NCBI GenBank assembly: GCA_963762575.1
Contig: CAVXLL010000013.1
Span: 426,588 to 490,587, forward strand
Source: AP-15 sp963762575
GTDB lineage: Bacteria > Pseudomonadota > Alphaproteobacteria > ATCC43930 > CGMCC-115725
Direction: 5' to 3'
Length of the DNA: 64,000 nt
Shown: piece by piece, positions 54,136 through 63,801 of the stretch
Layout: every line of letters starts with the position of its first letter
Numbering within the stretch: the stretch's first letter is position 1
Made by a program: the position numbers and the translations under genes
Notes under the pieces: generated by a model
The model's database searches: none
Told to the model about the DNA's origin: nothing
The model's input: the letters and a program-made list of their open reading frames with translations, nothing else

Positions 54136-55749
54136 TCAAACGAGATTGGCAAAGAAGTCGTTCCCCTTGTCGTCGATCACGATGAAGGCCGGGAAATCAA
54201 CTACTTCGATACGCCAGATCGCCTCCATCCCGAGCTCCGGATATTCGACGACCTCGACTTTGCGAATGCAATCCTGCGACAGGCGAGCCGCCGAGCCGCC
54301 GATCGAGCCGAGATAAAACCCGCCATGCTTATGGCACGCGGCGCGAACCTCGGCGCCGCGATTGCCTTTGGCCAGTGTGACGAAGCTCCCCCCGGCCGCC
54401 ATGAACGCCTCGACATAGCTATCCATGCGTCCGGCGGTGGTCGGCCCGAACGAGCCCGAGGCGTATCCTTGCGGGGTCTTCGCCGGCCCCGCGTAATAGA
54501 TCGGGTGGTTCTTGACATAATCGGGCAATCCTTCGCCCCGGTCGAGCCGCTCCTGCAGCTTGGCATGCGCGATGTCGCGCGCGACGATCAACGGGCCGCT
54601 CAAGCTCAGGCGCGTCTTGATCGGGTATCGCGAGAGGGTGCGGCGGATCTCGTCCATCGGCCGGCCGATATCAATCGGGATTACCTCGCTGCCCAGCCCG
54701 GCAGCGTCGATGTCGGGAAGAAACCGCGCCGGGTTGGTTTCGAGTTCTTCGAGAAACACCCCGCCCGCGGTGATCTTGCCGAGGATTTGACGGTCGGCCG
54801 AACACGAGACGCCGATCCCGATCGGCAGGCTCGCGCCATGCCGCGGTAGCCGGATCACCCGAACATCGTGGCAGAAATACTTGCCGCCGAACTGCGCGCC
54901 GATCCCGAGGCCGCGGGTTAGTTCGAGCACCTCCTCCTCGAAGCCACGGTCGCGATAGGCCTGCCCGTAGCGGTTCCCTTGCGTCGGCAGCGCGTCGAGA
55001 AAGCGGCAGCTGGCGAGCTTGACCGTCTTCAAATTCATCTCGGCCGAGGTGCCGCCGATCACGATCGCCAAATGATAGGGCGGGCACGCCGTCGTGCCGA
55101 GAGTGCGGAGTTTTTCGTCGAGGAATTTGACCAATGATTTCGGGTTCAACACCGCCTTTGTCTGTTGATAGAGGAAACTCTTGTTGGCGGAACCGCCGCC
55201 CTTGGCGATGAACAAGAATTTATACTGGTCGCCGGGCTCGGCGTAGAGGTCGATCTGGGCGGGTAGGTTGTCGCCGGTATTGACCTCCTCGTACATCGAC
55301 AAAGGCGCTACCTGGCTGTAGCGCAGATTGGTTTCGGTGTAGGTGCGGCAGATGCCGGCCGACAGCGCGGCCGCGTCGTCGCCCCCGGTCCAGACCTGCT
55401 GCCCCTTCTTGCCCATGACGATCGCGGTGCCCGTGTCCTGACACATCGGCAGGACCTTGCCGGCAGCGATATTCGCGTTCTTCAGCAGGTCGAAGGCGAC
55501 GAACTTGTCGTTCGCCGAGGCCTCCGGATCGTCGAGGATCGCGCGCAGCTGAGCCAGATGGCCGGGACGCAGCAGGTGCGCACAATCGACGAAAGCGTCA
55601 CGGGCGAGCAGGGTCAACGCGGCGGGATCAATCTTGACGACGCGCTGTCCCTCGAACATCCGGGTCGATACGTGATCGCCCGTCAGCTTGCGGTATGGCG
55701 CATCATCCGGCCCGAGTGGGAAGAGTTCGTGATAGGCGACATCGCTCAT
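54136..55749 (-). CDS. fumA: Class I (iron-sulfur) fumarate hydratase
   Basis: 537 residues from the ATG at 55749. It has both domains of class I fumarase: the N-terminal alpha domain with LPMCQDTGTAIVMGKKGQ, TTACPPYHLAIVIGGTSAE and GVSCSADRQ supplying the three cluster cysteines, and the C-terminal beta domain with GPTTAGRMDSYVEAFMAAGG. It interconverts fumarate and malate using an oxygen-sensitive [4Fe-4S] cluster in the cytoplasm. No class II fumC is in the window. It lies 37 bases beyond the ECF sigma gene on the same strand. Confidence 0.93.
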   Translation of the reverse strand: MSDVAYHELFPLGPDDAPYRKLTGDHVSTRMFEGQRVVKIDPAALTLLARDAFVDCAHLLRPGHLAQLRAILDDPEASANDKFVAFDLLKNANIAAGKVLPMCQDTGTAIVMGKKGQQVWTGGDDAAALSAGICRTYTETNLRYSQVAPLSMYEEVNTGDNLPAQIDLYAEPGDQYKFLFIAKGGGSANKSFLYQQTKAVLNPKSLVKFLDEKLRTLGTTACPPYHLAIVIGGTSAEMNLKTVKLASCRFLDALPTQGNRYGQAYRDRGFEEEVLELTRGLGIGAQFGGKYFCHDVRVIRLPRHGASLPIGIGVSCSADRQILGKITAGGVFLEELETNPARFLPDIDAAGLGSEVIPIDIGRPMDEIRRTLSRYPIKTRLSLSGPLIVARDIAHAKLQERLDRGEGLPDYVKNHPIYYAGPAKTPQGYASGSFGPTTAGRMDSYVEAFMAAGGSFVTLAKGNRGAEVRAACHKHGGFYLGSIGGSAARLSQDCIRKVEVVEYPELGMEAIWRIEVVDFPAFIVIDDKGNDFFANLV

Positions 55750-55819
55750 GGTCGCTCCGCGCTGCAATGTTGCGCAGAATCATCCTTTCGGTGCGCGCGT
55801 CAAGCGAGCCGCGGCGCGG

Positions 55820-56314
55820 CTAGCGCTTACGGAATTTGTCGAGGGTCACGACCTCGGCCGCCGGCTTCGCCGGTTCTGCCGGCTCGGGGGGCGGGATCTG
55901 CGCGGGGAGAGCAGTCACCTCGGCCGGCTGCGTCGCGGGTACCTGGAACTGGAGCCCGAAATTGACTGAGGGATCGGCAAAGGTCGTCACTGCGGCGAAC
56001 GGGATCCTCAGCCGTTCCGACCGGCTCTGAAAACTGAGGTTGACCAAAAAGGCGTCGTCGCCGACTTCGAGCGCCCGAAACTGGTGCTGCAGCACGATCG
56101 TCATCTCGTCCGGAAATTTGCCGAGCAGATGGGTCGGGATCCCGACCCCGGGGGCGCGAGTGCGAAACGTGACGTAAAAATGATGGTCGCCGGGCAACCC
56201 CTCGTGGGCCGTCCGCGCCAGCGCCTCGCGCATCACACCGCGCAACGCGGTCTCGACCATCTTAGGGTAGTCGAAGAGATCCTGGGCCATTTTCGGCGGC
56301 TCGTTCATTCGCAA
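55820..56314 (-). CDS. sspB: SspB, ClpXP protease adaptor
   Basis: 164 residues. FDYPKMVETALRGVMREAL, FYVTFRTRAPGVGIPTHLLGKFPDEMTIVLQHQF (in pieces) and FLVNLSFQSRSERLRIPFAAVTTFADPSV form the SspB fold that grips the ssrA tag. A Pro/Ala/Glu-rich tail follows and ends with VVTLDKFRKR, the ClpX-binding peptide. It brings ssrA-tagged proteins to ClpXP. Fittingly, the split tmRNA gene that encodes the tag lies immediately upstream on the same strand. Confidence 0.92.
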   Translation of the reverse strand: MRMNEPPKMAQDLFDYPKMVETALRGVMREALARTAHEGLPGDHHFYVTFRTRAPGVGIPTHLLGKFPDEMTIVLQHQFRALEVGDDAFLVNLSFQSRSERLRIPFAAVTTFADPSVNFGLQFQVPATQPAEVTALPAQIPPPEPAEPAKPAAEVVTLDKFRKR

Positions 56315-56344
56315 GGGACTCGTCGAGAGATCGAGTGAGGGGCT

Positions 56345-56650
56345 TCTGTTGCCCGGTGCCCCTCGGACCGCGATTTGCTCTAGGCTTTTACCCCGCTAGG
56401 GGTTAGGCCGCGAGCGCCTCTTGTGCGAAGTTGTCGTTCGCAGCTAGATTATGACCCGATAACGGTGGTATCATGCCGGGCGACGGATCTTGCCTTTACC
56501 ACGCGCGTCGAGCCTAGTTCGCCCCCGCAGATCGCCGGCTGTGGGGCCGGCGAGAAATTGGTGGAGGCGCCGGGTACTGCCCCCGGGTCCGCAACGCTTA
56601 TTTCACAAGCCGTGTATCGCCATAGTCGGTTGCCCGACGCGGTATATGTA
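56345..56650 (-). ncRNA. ssrA: Two-piece (circularly permuted) tmRNA
   Basis: Read on the minus strand, the acceptor piece comes first and ends GGACCCGGGGGCAGTACCC then GGCGCCTCCACCA, with the CCA end at 56559. A processed-out spacer (56527-56558) follows. The coding piece begins at 56526 with GGGGGCG, which pairs with CGCCTCC. The tag frame at 56441-56403 reads A-N-D-N-F-A-Q-E-A-L-A-A-stop, the alphaproteobacterial type with the LAA degradation end. The outer ends of both pieces are estimated. tmRNA rescues stalled ribosomes; sspB, whose product recognises this tag, is just downstream. Confidence 0.92.
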
Positions 56651-56689
56651 GGCTCGCCGACCGCTCAACGCAATTCCTGACCGATACCC

Positions 56690-57149
56690 GATACTGTCTC
56701 AGTTTAAAATGTCGCCTGCCGACCCCTTTCCGGTCACTCAGCTTAGCATTCGGAACGGCTCTTCCTGCCCCAAAGCGGGCCTACGTGTTGACGCCGAGCA
56801 TCGGCCGTGTCGGTGAGAAGCGGACCTTCGGCGTCGCTGCGATTAAATCATTCGCTGGACCTAACCGACCAGTCCATGATGTCGGCATCCAAGGCGCGAC
56901 GCTCGAATCCACATCCCGACCGTATCCCGATGCTCCCCTCACTCCGAATTGCATTCAATGGCCGGGGAGGTCAACGTAGCCGAAATTCACGAACACTCGT
57001 GCAGCCCCGTCACTCGGTGGTAACGCTTGCCGGGCCGCGACCGGCGTGTGCAACGCTTTCCATCGATCCGCAGAAGCTTTAAATATGGCGTCGACTCTGA
57101 ACGTGCGGCAGTAAGGAAGCCGGTAGAGCACATCCAAGGTTGAGGGAGG
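56690..57149. other. 460-base region with no recognised gene
   Basis: Between ssrA and the receiver-cyclase gene. Short open frames exist (for example 56785-56979) but show no family resemblance, no ribosome binding site and less regular codon use than the genes around. The last bases (ttgagggagg) are the ribosome binding site for the gene at 57150. The stretch at about 56770-56860 may be a degraded remnant, but I cannot name a source. It should also contain the ssrA promoter on the minus strand. Confidence 0.4.
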
Positions 57150-58193
57150 ATGGCGGGTCCGGTCGTATTGATTGTCGATGACAACGAGGACAACCGGTTC
57201 ACGTTGTTAATGCGGCTGCAAGCCTGCGGCTACGCAGATATCGTCACTGCCGAGAACGGCCGTGACGCGCTCGAGAGGATGCGGGAGCGCCCGGTCGATC
57301 TCGTGCTCCTCGACATCATGATGCCGGAGCTCGACGGCTACGGCGTGCTAGAAGAGCTCCGCACCGACACCGCGTTGCGCGATATCCCGGTGGTGATGAT
57401 CTCGGCCCTCGAGGACGTCAACAGCGTGGTGCGCTGCATCGAGCTCGGCGCCACCGATTATCTGACCAAGCCCTTCAATCCAGTGCTGCTGAAGGCGCGG
57501 GTCGATAACTGCATCGAGAAAGCGCGCTACAAAGCACAAGAGGCGGCGCATCTCGCGCGCATCGAAAGCGAGAAGCGGCGCGCCGACGAACTCTTGACCA
57601 CGGTGCTGCCGCGCTCGATCGCCCGCGCCCTGAAGCTCAACAGCCGGCTCGCACCACAACGCTACGAGGACGTAGCGGTGCTGTTCTGCGACGTCGTCGG
57701 GTTTACCGCCTATTCCGAAAGGCATCCGCCCGAAACCGTCTTCGCCGAGCTCGAAGCTCTGGTCGACCGATTCGAAGAAATCGCGCAAGGGCATGGTCTC
57801 GAAAAGATCAAGACCGTGGGCGACGCCTTTATGGCGACCGCCAACCTGTTGTCACCACTCGACGAGCCGATGCATGCGGCGGTAGCCGGCGCGCTGGACA
57901 TGGTGGCGGCAACGCAGACGGTTCGCGCCGATTGGGCGGTGCGGATCGGCATCGATTTCGGGCCGGTCTCGGCCGGCATCATGGGCAAGCGGCAATTCCA
58001 GTTCGACGTCTGGGGCGATACGGTCAATGCAGCGGCACGGATCGAGGAATATGGCCGGCCGGGCAGCGTCAACGTCAGCGGCCGCGCCTGGCTGCAATTG
58101 CGCAATCGGGCACAGGGCCGCTCGCTGGGATTTGTCGACCTCAAGGGTAAGGAAAAGATCGAGGTGATCGAATGCGTCGGGCTGCGAGAATAA
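57150..58193 (+). CDS. Response regulator with class III adenylate/guanylate cyclase output domain
   Basis: 347 residues. The receiver (about 5-125) has LIVDDNEDNRF, phospho-acceptor Asp in VLLDIMMPELDG and the Lys in YLTKPFNP. The coiled linker (KARYKAQEAAHLARIESEKRRADELL) leads to a cyclase domain: metal Asp in VLFCDVVGFTAY and KTVGDAFMAT, and Asn/Arg in WGDTVNAAARIEEYG. It makes a cyclic nucleotide on phosphorylation. It is followed after about 460 bases by a binding protein-hybrid kinase-receiver set that could supply the phosphate. Similar in layout to the protein at 24745, but clearly a different sequence. Confidence 0.9.
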   Translation: MAGPVVLIVDDNEDNRFTLLMRLQACGYADIVTAENGRDALERMRERPVDLVLLDIMMPELDGYGVLEELRTDTALRDIPVVMISALEDVNSVVRCIELGATDYLTKPFNPVLLKARVDNCIEKARYKAQEAAHLARIESEKRRADELLTTVLPRSIARALKLNSRLAPQRYEDVAVLFCDVVGFTAYSERHPPETVFAELEALVDRFEEIAQGHGLEKIKTVGDAFMATANLLSPLDEPMHAAVAGALDMVAATQTVRADWAVRIGIDFGPVSAGIMGKRQFQFDVWGDTVNAAARIEEYGRPGSVNVSGRAWLQLRNRAQGRSLGFVDLKGKEKIEVIECVGLRE

Positions 58194-58195
58194 CT

Positions 58196-58236
58196 CGTCG
58201 TCCCCGCGCAAGCGCCGCTTTCGTGGGAACGACGAA
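58196..58236. repeat. REP-like extragenic palindrome
   Basis: cgtcgtccccgcg and cgtgggaacgacg form an imperfect inverted repeat around a gcgccgctttc centre. It lies just after the stop of the receiver-cyclase gene and before a gene remnant, as is usual for such dispersed palindromes. Confidence 0.5.
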
Positions 58237-58249
58237 TAAGGGCGCAACG

Positions 58250-58583
58250 GCCGAATACGACGAATTGGATTACGCCCGGTTTCGCGGGGGCGACGACAAG
58301 CGGTTGGTAGTCAGCCAATCCGTCGAGACGGTGCGCGAGTATTGTGGGCCCGAGGGCCCGGTTGAGTTCGAGGCCCGTTTCGACGAATTTCGATTGGACG
58401 TGCGCCTCGCCTATCGCGGCACGCCGCTGGAATTGCCCGAGCGTCGACCCTCGGACCAGGAGATCGTGTCGACTGAGGCGGGTCACCTCCGGCTTGCCGG
58501 ACATGTTGCGCCGCAACGCAGATCGGGTCCATGCGTCACGGCAGGACGGGCTCGCCGTGCTCAGCTTTCACTTCGATCATTGA
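58250..58583 (+). pseudogene. C-terminal remnant of a nucleobase permease-type protein
   Basis: The fragment reads DYARFRGGDDKRLVVSQSVETVRE, then VEFEARFDEFRLDVRLAYRGTPLELPERRPSDQEIV, and, after a one-base shift near 58500, MLRRNADRVHASRQDGLAVLSFHFDH with a stop at 58583 (pieces only). This pattern resembles the extra C-terminal domain carried by some alphaproteobacterial SLC23 (uracil/xanthine) permeases; the attribution is from memory and moderate. The membrane part is absent, since the cyclase gene occupies that place. It is a deletion remnant, perhaps trapped by the neighbouring REP-like element. Confidence 0.5.
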
Positions 58584-58655
58584 GAGCCGACCCGAAGCAA
58601 CGCTGACGGGGTTGCCCGGGCGCAGTCACGTTGTGCAATCGGGGAGATAGGGTCG

Positions 58656-59898
58656 ATGATCAAGTCAGGAGTTTTTGGCCGTCCAAGGGGCTCCAGTCTA
58701 TGGCTGATCCCGATACTCGGGCTCATCGCGGGATGGTTCAATCCCGTCCGAGCCGACCCCCCGCCGCTCGCCATAGGGATTCTGACCGACATGAAGGGTC
58801 CATACGCTGATCTCAGCGGCGAGGGCTCGGTGGTCGCGGCGGAAATGGCTGTCGCCGATTTTGGCGGCAAAGTACTTCGTCGAGACATCCGGATCCTGGC
58901 GGCCGACCACGAGAACAAACCGACCACTGCGGTCTCGATCGCCGAGGAGTGGTTCGACCATGAGCATGTCGGGATGATCACCGACCTTACTAATTCGGGC
59001 GTTGCGCTGGCGGTTCAAAAGTTGGCGGCGGGACGCAACCGAAATCTCTGTCACTGTTGGCGCGGGAAGCACCGATCTGACGGGCAAGTCGTGCAGCCCG
59101 ACAGGCTTTCATTGGGCTTTTGACACTTATTCGAACTCCGCTCCACTCGGTCGCGCGATGGTCGGCTTTGGGCTTGATACCTGGTTCTTCATTACTGTCG
59201 ACTATGCCTTCGGCTGGTCGCTCGAGAGCGAGGCGACTAAGGCAGTGACAGCTGCGGGCGGTAAGGTGGTCGGCTCCGCGCGACACCCGCTGAACTCCAA
59301 GGATTTCACTGCCTACCTCTCGGCTGCCCAGGATTCCAACGCCAAGGTCATCGCACTCGCCAACGCCGGAGCCGATACCATCAACACGGTCGAGCAGGCG
59401 GCTGAGATTGGCATCTCGCCGCGCTCACAGACCCTGGTGCCGCTCCTCGTGTTCATTTCCGATGTGCATAAGCTCGGGCTGGACACGGCAAAAGGAATGA
59501 CCTTCGTCGATGGTTTCTATTGGAATCACGACGATGCCAGCCGCGCCTGGTCCCAGCGATTCTTTGCCCGTCGGCGGGTTATGCCGACCATGGTTCATGC
59601 GGGTGTTTATTCCGCGGTTCTGCATTATCTGCACGCGGTGCAGGCGATGGGCAGCGATGACGCGGCGAAAGTCGCAGAGAAGATGCGCGAAACGACGGTG
59701 CACGACATCTTTGCCGCCGACGGCCAGATTCGTCCGGACGGAAGGATGGAGCACGACATGTACCTGGTGCGGGTCAAGGCGCCGGAGCAGTCGTCATCGC
59801 CGTGGGACTACTACGATGTTCTGAAGACGATCCCGGGCAAGGAGGCGTTTCGCCCGCTGGCCGACAGCGAATGTCCCCTGGTGAAAAAATCGCCATGA
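58656..59898 (+). CDS. LivK-type periplasmic substrate-binding protein, frameshifted near 59043
   Basis: About 413 residues after removing one extra A near 59043. A signal peptide (LWLIPILGLIAGWFNPVRA) is followed by the type I periplasmic-binding fold: LAIGILTDMKGPYADLSGEGSVVAAEMAVADFGG (in pieces), then ISVTVGAGSTDLTGKSCSPTGFHWAFD in the second frame, and WFFITVDYAFGWSLESEATKAV. The family binds amino acids, amides or aromatic acids. No permease or ATPase genes accompany it. Its stop overlaps the hybrid kinase start by four bases (ATGA), which suggests that it acts as a ligand receptor for that kinase. Confidence 0.88.
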
Positions 59899-62800
59899 CC
59901 GATGCCGCAGCGGCCGGGGCGGTCTCCGATGCGTCGGAGCCGTTGGTTGCCGCCGAACCGACGACGCCGCGGGGGCGGAAGATCCGCTTCGGCGTAGCGT
60001 TCCGGCTGCTGCTGGCGTTTTTTTTGGCGGCGGCTTTTGCCGTCGCGGCGAGCCTGTTCGCGTTGTTGGCGTTCAACGAATATCGTGCCGGCTTTGACCG
60101 CATCGCCTCCACCCGCCTGCCGGCGCTGGTGGCCGCCGGCGAGCTGGCGCAGCGGAGCCAGGCACTGGCCGCAAACGCGCCCAACCTCGCTGTGGCTGAC
60201 AGCCATTTTACCCGCCAGGCAGTGGCCACACAATTGGCCCGGCAAGTCGACGAGCTGATGCAGTCGCTCGGTGAACTTCGAAAGGTCGCGCCCGATCCCG
60301 AGCGTCTGGCCGAACTCGCCAACAGCATCGAGGCGTTGCGGGCAAACATCGAAGTCCTCGACCGCATGGTGGCCCGCCGCATCGATGCCGATACCTTGGC
60401 GCAAACCATATTCACCCGTCTCGGCCGGATGACCGATCGGATTCGTGCCGCGAGCGCGGCGGAGCGCGCGCGGCTGCTGGGCACCGCCCCGGACGCGCCG
60501 GCGCTCGCTGCCCTGCGTGAATGGACCGCGGTCGCGAACCAGCTCGTCGTCGTCATCTTGTCGGCGGCGACGGCGGAAAATGCGGCGCGCCTGCAGCGGC
60601 TCGAGACCGATTTCACCGAGTTCGCCGGCCAAGCAGCGGGGGCGGCTGCCGGGCTGGGACAGGGTGCGGCGGCCGAGATCGACGAGATACAGCGGACGCT
60701 TGTGCGCTATGGGGCGGGTCAGAACGGCATCTTTGCGGTGCGGCAGGCACAGCTCGGCGCGGCTTCCGACGTATCCGGCGCGCTGCTCACTACCCGACAG
60801 GTGGCAGCGCGGTTTATCGCTTTAGCCGACATGCTGCTCTCGGCTATCCAGGCGCAGGTGCAGGACGAGGCCGGGTTCTTCGCGCAGCTGATCACGCGCT
60901 ATACGCGGCTTTTCATCGTTGTCGCCGCCCTCGGCATCGGCGGCGCGCTCGCGGTCTTTTTCTACATCAACTGGTCGGTGGCGCGCCGGCTGCGCCGGCT
61001 GAACGAGGGCATGTCGGCCCAGCTCGCCGGCGGCTCGGCGAGCTTTCCGGTCGAGGGCTGGGATGAGATCGCCGAGATGGCAAAGGCGGCCGAATATTTC
61101 GTCAACACGATCGAGCGGCGCGGCGCCATCCTGCGGGTGACCTTCGACAACATGGCCCATGCTGTCGTGATGTTCGACGCCGCACTGAGGATCGCCGCGT
61201 GGAACCGCGAATTCGAACGATTGGCCGCCCTGCCCGAAAGCTTCTACCGCGACAGGAAGGGCTACGCCGACTACATCTGGCTGCTCGCCGAGCGCGGAGA
61301 ACTCGGTGACGTCGCGGTCGAGTCGGCGGTACGTGACCACTTGGAGAACGCCGCGCGCCCGTTCACGATTGAGCGCACCCGGGCGGACGGCATCGTCCTC
61401 GAGGTACGGCACAACCCTGTGCCGGGCGGCGGTTTCGTCACGATTTATGCCGACATCACCGAGCGCAAGCGCTTTGAGCGGGAAATCCAAGAGAGCGAGC
61501 GGCGCATGCGGGAGATCCTGGAGGGTAGTCCTATTGGGGCGGTCATCTCCACCGAAGATGGTCGCTTCCTGTTCTGGAATACCGAATTCGCCGTCCAGCA
61601 CGGCGTGTCCCGCGAAGCGCTGGGCGGCATCGAACCGCACGCATTGTTTGTCGGGACCACCGAGCGTGAGCGCCTGTTCGCGCAACTGCGGCGCGAAGGC
61701 ATTGTACGGCACGCCGAAGTTGAACGGCAGCGGGTTGATGGAACCCCTTGGTGGTCGCTCTTGTCGATGCGCCCGATCACTTATGAAGACGAGGACGCGA
61801 CGCTGACCTGGTGCTACGACATCACCGAGTTGAAGCGGGTCGAGGGGACGCTCACCGCCGCGCGGGATCAGGCTGAGGCGATGAGCCGCACCAAATCGAG
61901 CTTCCTCGCCAATATGAGCCACGAGCTGCGCACCCCGCTCAATGCGATCATCGGGTTGACCGAATTGCTCTGCGACAACGCCGCGCGTTTCGGCACCGAG
62001 AAGGCGCTCAAGCCGCTGCGCCGCGTGCTGCGCGCCGGACGGCATTTGTTGGGCCTGATCAATGACATCCTCGACCTTTCCAAGATCGAGGCCGGGAAAA
62101 TGGATCTGACCCTCGAGAGTGTGGCGATCAAGCCCGTCGTCAAGGAGGTGCTCGGCACCGCGCGGCCGCTAGCCGAGCAGAACAAGAACGCCCTCGAGCT
62201 CGATTGTCCCGCGGGAATCGGCTCGGTTCACGCCGACAACATGCGGCTGCGCCAGATCCTGCTGAACCTGTTGAGCAACGCCTGCAAGTTCACCAAGGGC
62301 GGCACCGTGCGGCTGCGCGTCGCGCGGGCGGAAGAGGCCGGCCAGCACTGGGTCGATTTCGCGGTCTCCGACACCGGGATCGGCATGACCGATGAACAGC
62401 TCGGCCGGCTGTTCCAGGAATTCACCCAGGCCGACGCGTCGACGACACGGCAATTCGGCGGGACGGGGCTCGGGCTGGCGATCAGCCGCAGGCTTTGCCG
62501 GCTGATGGGTGGCGACATCACCGTGACCAGCGCGCCCGGGGAAGGCTCGACCTTTACCCTGCGTCTGCCGACGGAGGCGGCGCCGCCGTTGTCGGTGGCG
62601 GAGACGAGCCTGGCTGCGGCCAGCCCGGCGGCGAGCCAAGGTTGTCGCGGCACGGTCCTGGTGATCGACGACGACGCCACCGCGCGCGAGCTGATCGCGA
62701 CATATCTCGCCGGCGAGGGCTTTGCCGTCAAGACCGCGTCGAGCGGAGTCCCGGGTTGAAACGGGCGCGCGAGCTGCGGCCGGCGGCGATCATCCTCGAC

Positions 62801-63391
62801 ATTCTGATGCCCGACATCGACGGGTGGACCGTCCTCGCTGCATTGAAGGGCGAGCCCGAACTCGCCGACATCCCCGTGGTTATCGTCACGATTGTCGACG
62901 AGCAACGCCGCGGCATCGCGCTCGGCGCCGCCGGCTATCTGACCAAGCCGATCGATCGCGATCGACTGGTCGCGATCCTGTCTCGCCTGCGCGCAGCCGA
63001 TGCGCCGGGCAGCGTCCTCGTCGTCGAGGACGATGAAGAGCAGCGGCAGCTTGTATGCGCAACCCTCGGCGCCCTGGGTTGGACGGTTCGCGAGGCGGCG
63101 AATGGCCGGCTTGCTCTCGACGCGATCGCGGCCGAATTGCCCGACGTGATCCTCCTCGACCTGATGATGCCCGAGATGGACGGGTTCGAGCTGGTGGCGG
63201 CGCTGCAGGCAAACGCAATCTGGCGCGACATCCGGGTCGTCGTCGTCACCGCGCTCGACCTGACTGCCGAGGACCGCCAGCGGCTCAACGGCGGGGTCGA
63301 ACAAATCCTCTCCAAACACGCCTTTCCTCCCGCCGAGCTGATGGCGCGCGTCGGCGCATTGCTCGCAGAGACGCGGAAGGCGCAAAAATGA
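59895..63391 (+). CDS. Hybrid sensor histidine kinase with two receivers, frameshifted near 62745
   Basis: About 1165 residues when repaired. Order: membrane helix at about 34-60; a long helical periplasmic domain (60-335) without its own ligand fold; a second helix at 337-358; a HAMP region; two PAS domains (about 417-530 and 535-655); HisKA with the phospho-accepting His in FLANMSHELRTPLN near residue 676; HATPase with NLLSNACKF and GGTGLGLAIS; and receivers with Asp in IILDILMPDIDG and ILLDLMMPEMDG. The frame breaks near 62745 inside the first receiver (one base missing) and conservation continues without a gap. Coupled by ATGA to both neighbours. The layout resembles TorS, whose partner TorT is a binding protein. 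Confidence 0.9.
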
Positions 63392-63801
63392 GCGAGGGCG
63401 CGGCGGTGCGGAGGCTGCTCTATGTCGAGGACAACGAAGACAATCTCTACATGCTGAAGCTGTGGTTCGATGTCCTCGGCGGCTACGAAATCCTCAGCGC
63501 CGGGGATGGCGCCGCCGGGATCGCGATTGCGGCGAGCGAGCGGCCCGATCTGATCCTGATGGATCTGAACCTGCCGGAGATCGACGGCTGGGAGGCGACG
63601 CGCCGCCTGAAGGCCGACCCGGCAACGTGCGTCATTCCGATCATCGCGCTCAGCGCGCACGCGATGGCTGGCGACCGCGAGAAAGCGCTCGCCACTGGCT
63701 GCGACGATTTCGACACCAAGCCCATCGAATTCGACAGCCTGCTCGCCAAGATCGAACAGGCCCTGGCCACTGAGGCGAGCGGGTCAGGCTCAAAGTCGTG
63801 A
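63388..63801 (+). CDS. DivK-like single-domain response regulator
   Basis: 137 residues containing only a receiver domain: acidic residues in LLYVEDNEDNLYML, phospho-acceptor Asp in LILMDLNLPEIDGW, Thr/Ser in IIALSAHAMAGD and Lys in DFDTKPIEFD. This is the DivK/CheY-like form often paired with hybrid kinases as a phosphorelay shuttle. The start overlaps the kinase stop by four bases, so the binding protein, kinase and regulator are translated as one unit. The output is not encoded here, but the receiver-cyclase upstream is a candidate. Confidence 0.92.
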   Translation: MSEGAAVRRLLYVEDNEDNLYMLKLWFDVLGGYEILSAGDGAAGIAIAASERPDLILMDLNLPEIDGWEATRRLKADPATCVIPIIALSAHAMAGDREKALATGCDDFDTKPIEFDSLLAKIEQALATEASGSGSKS

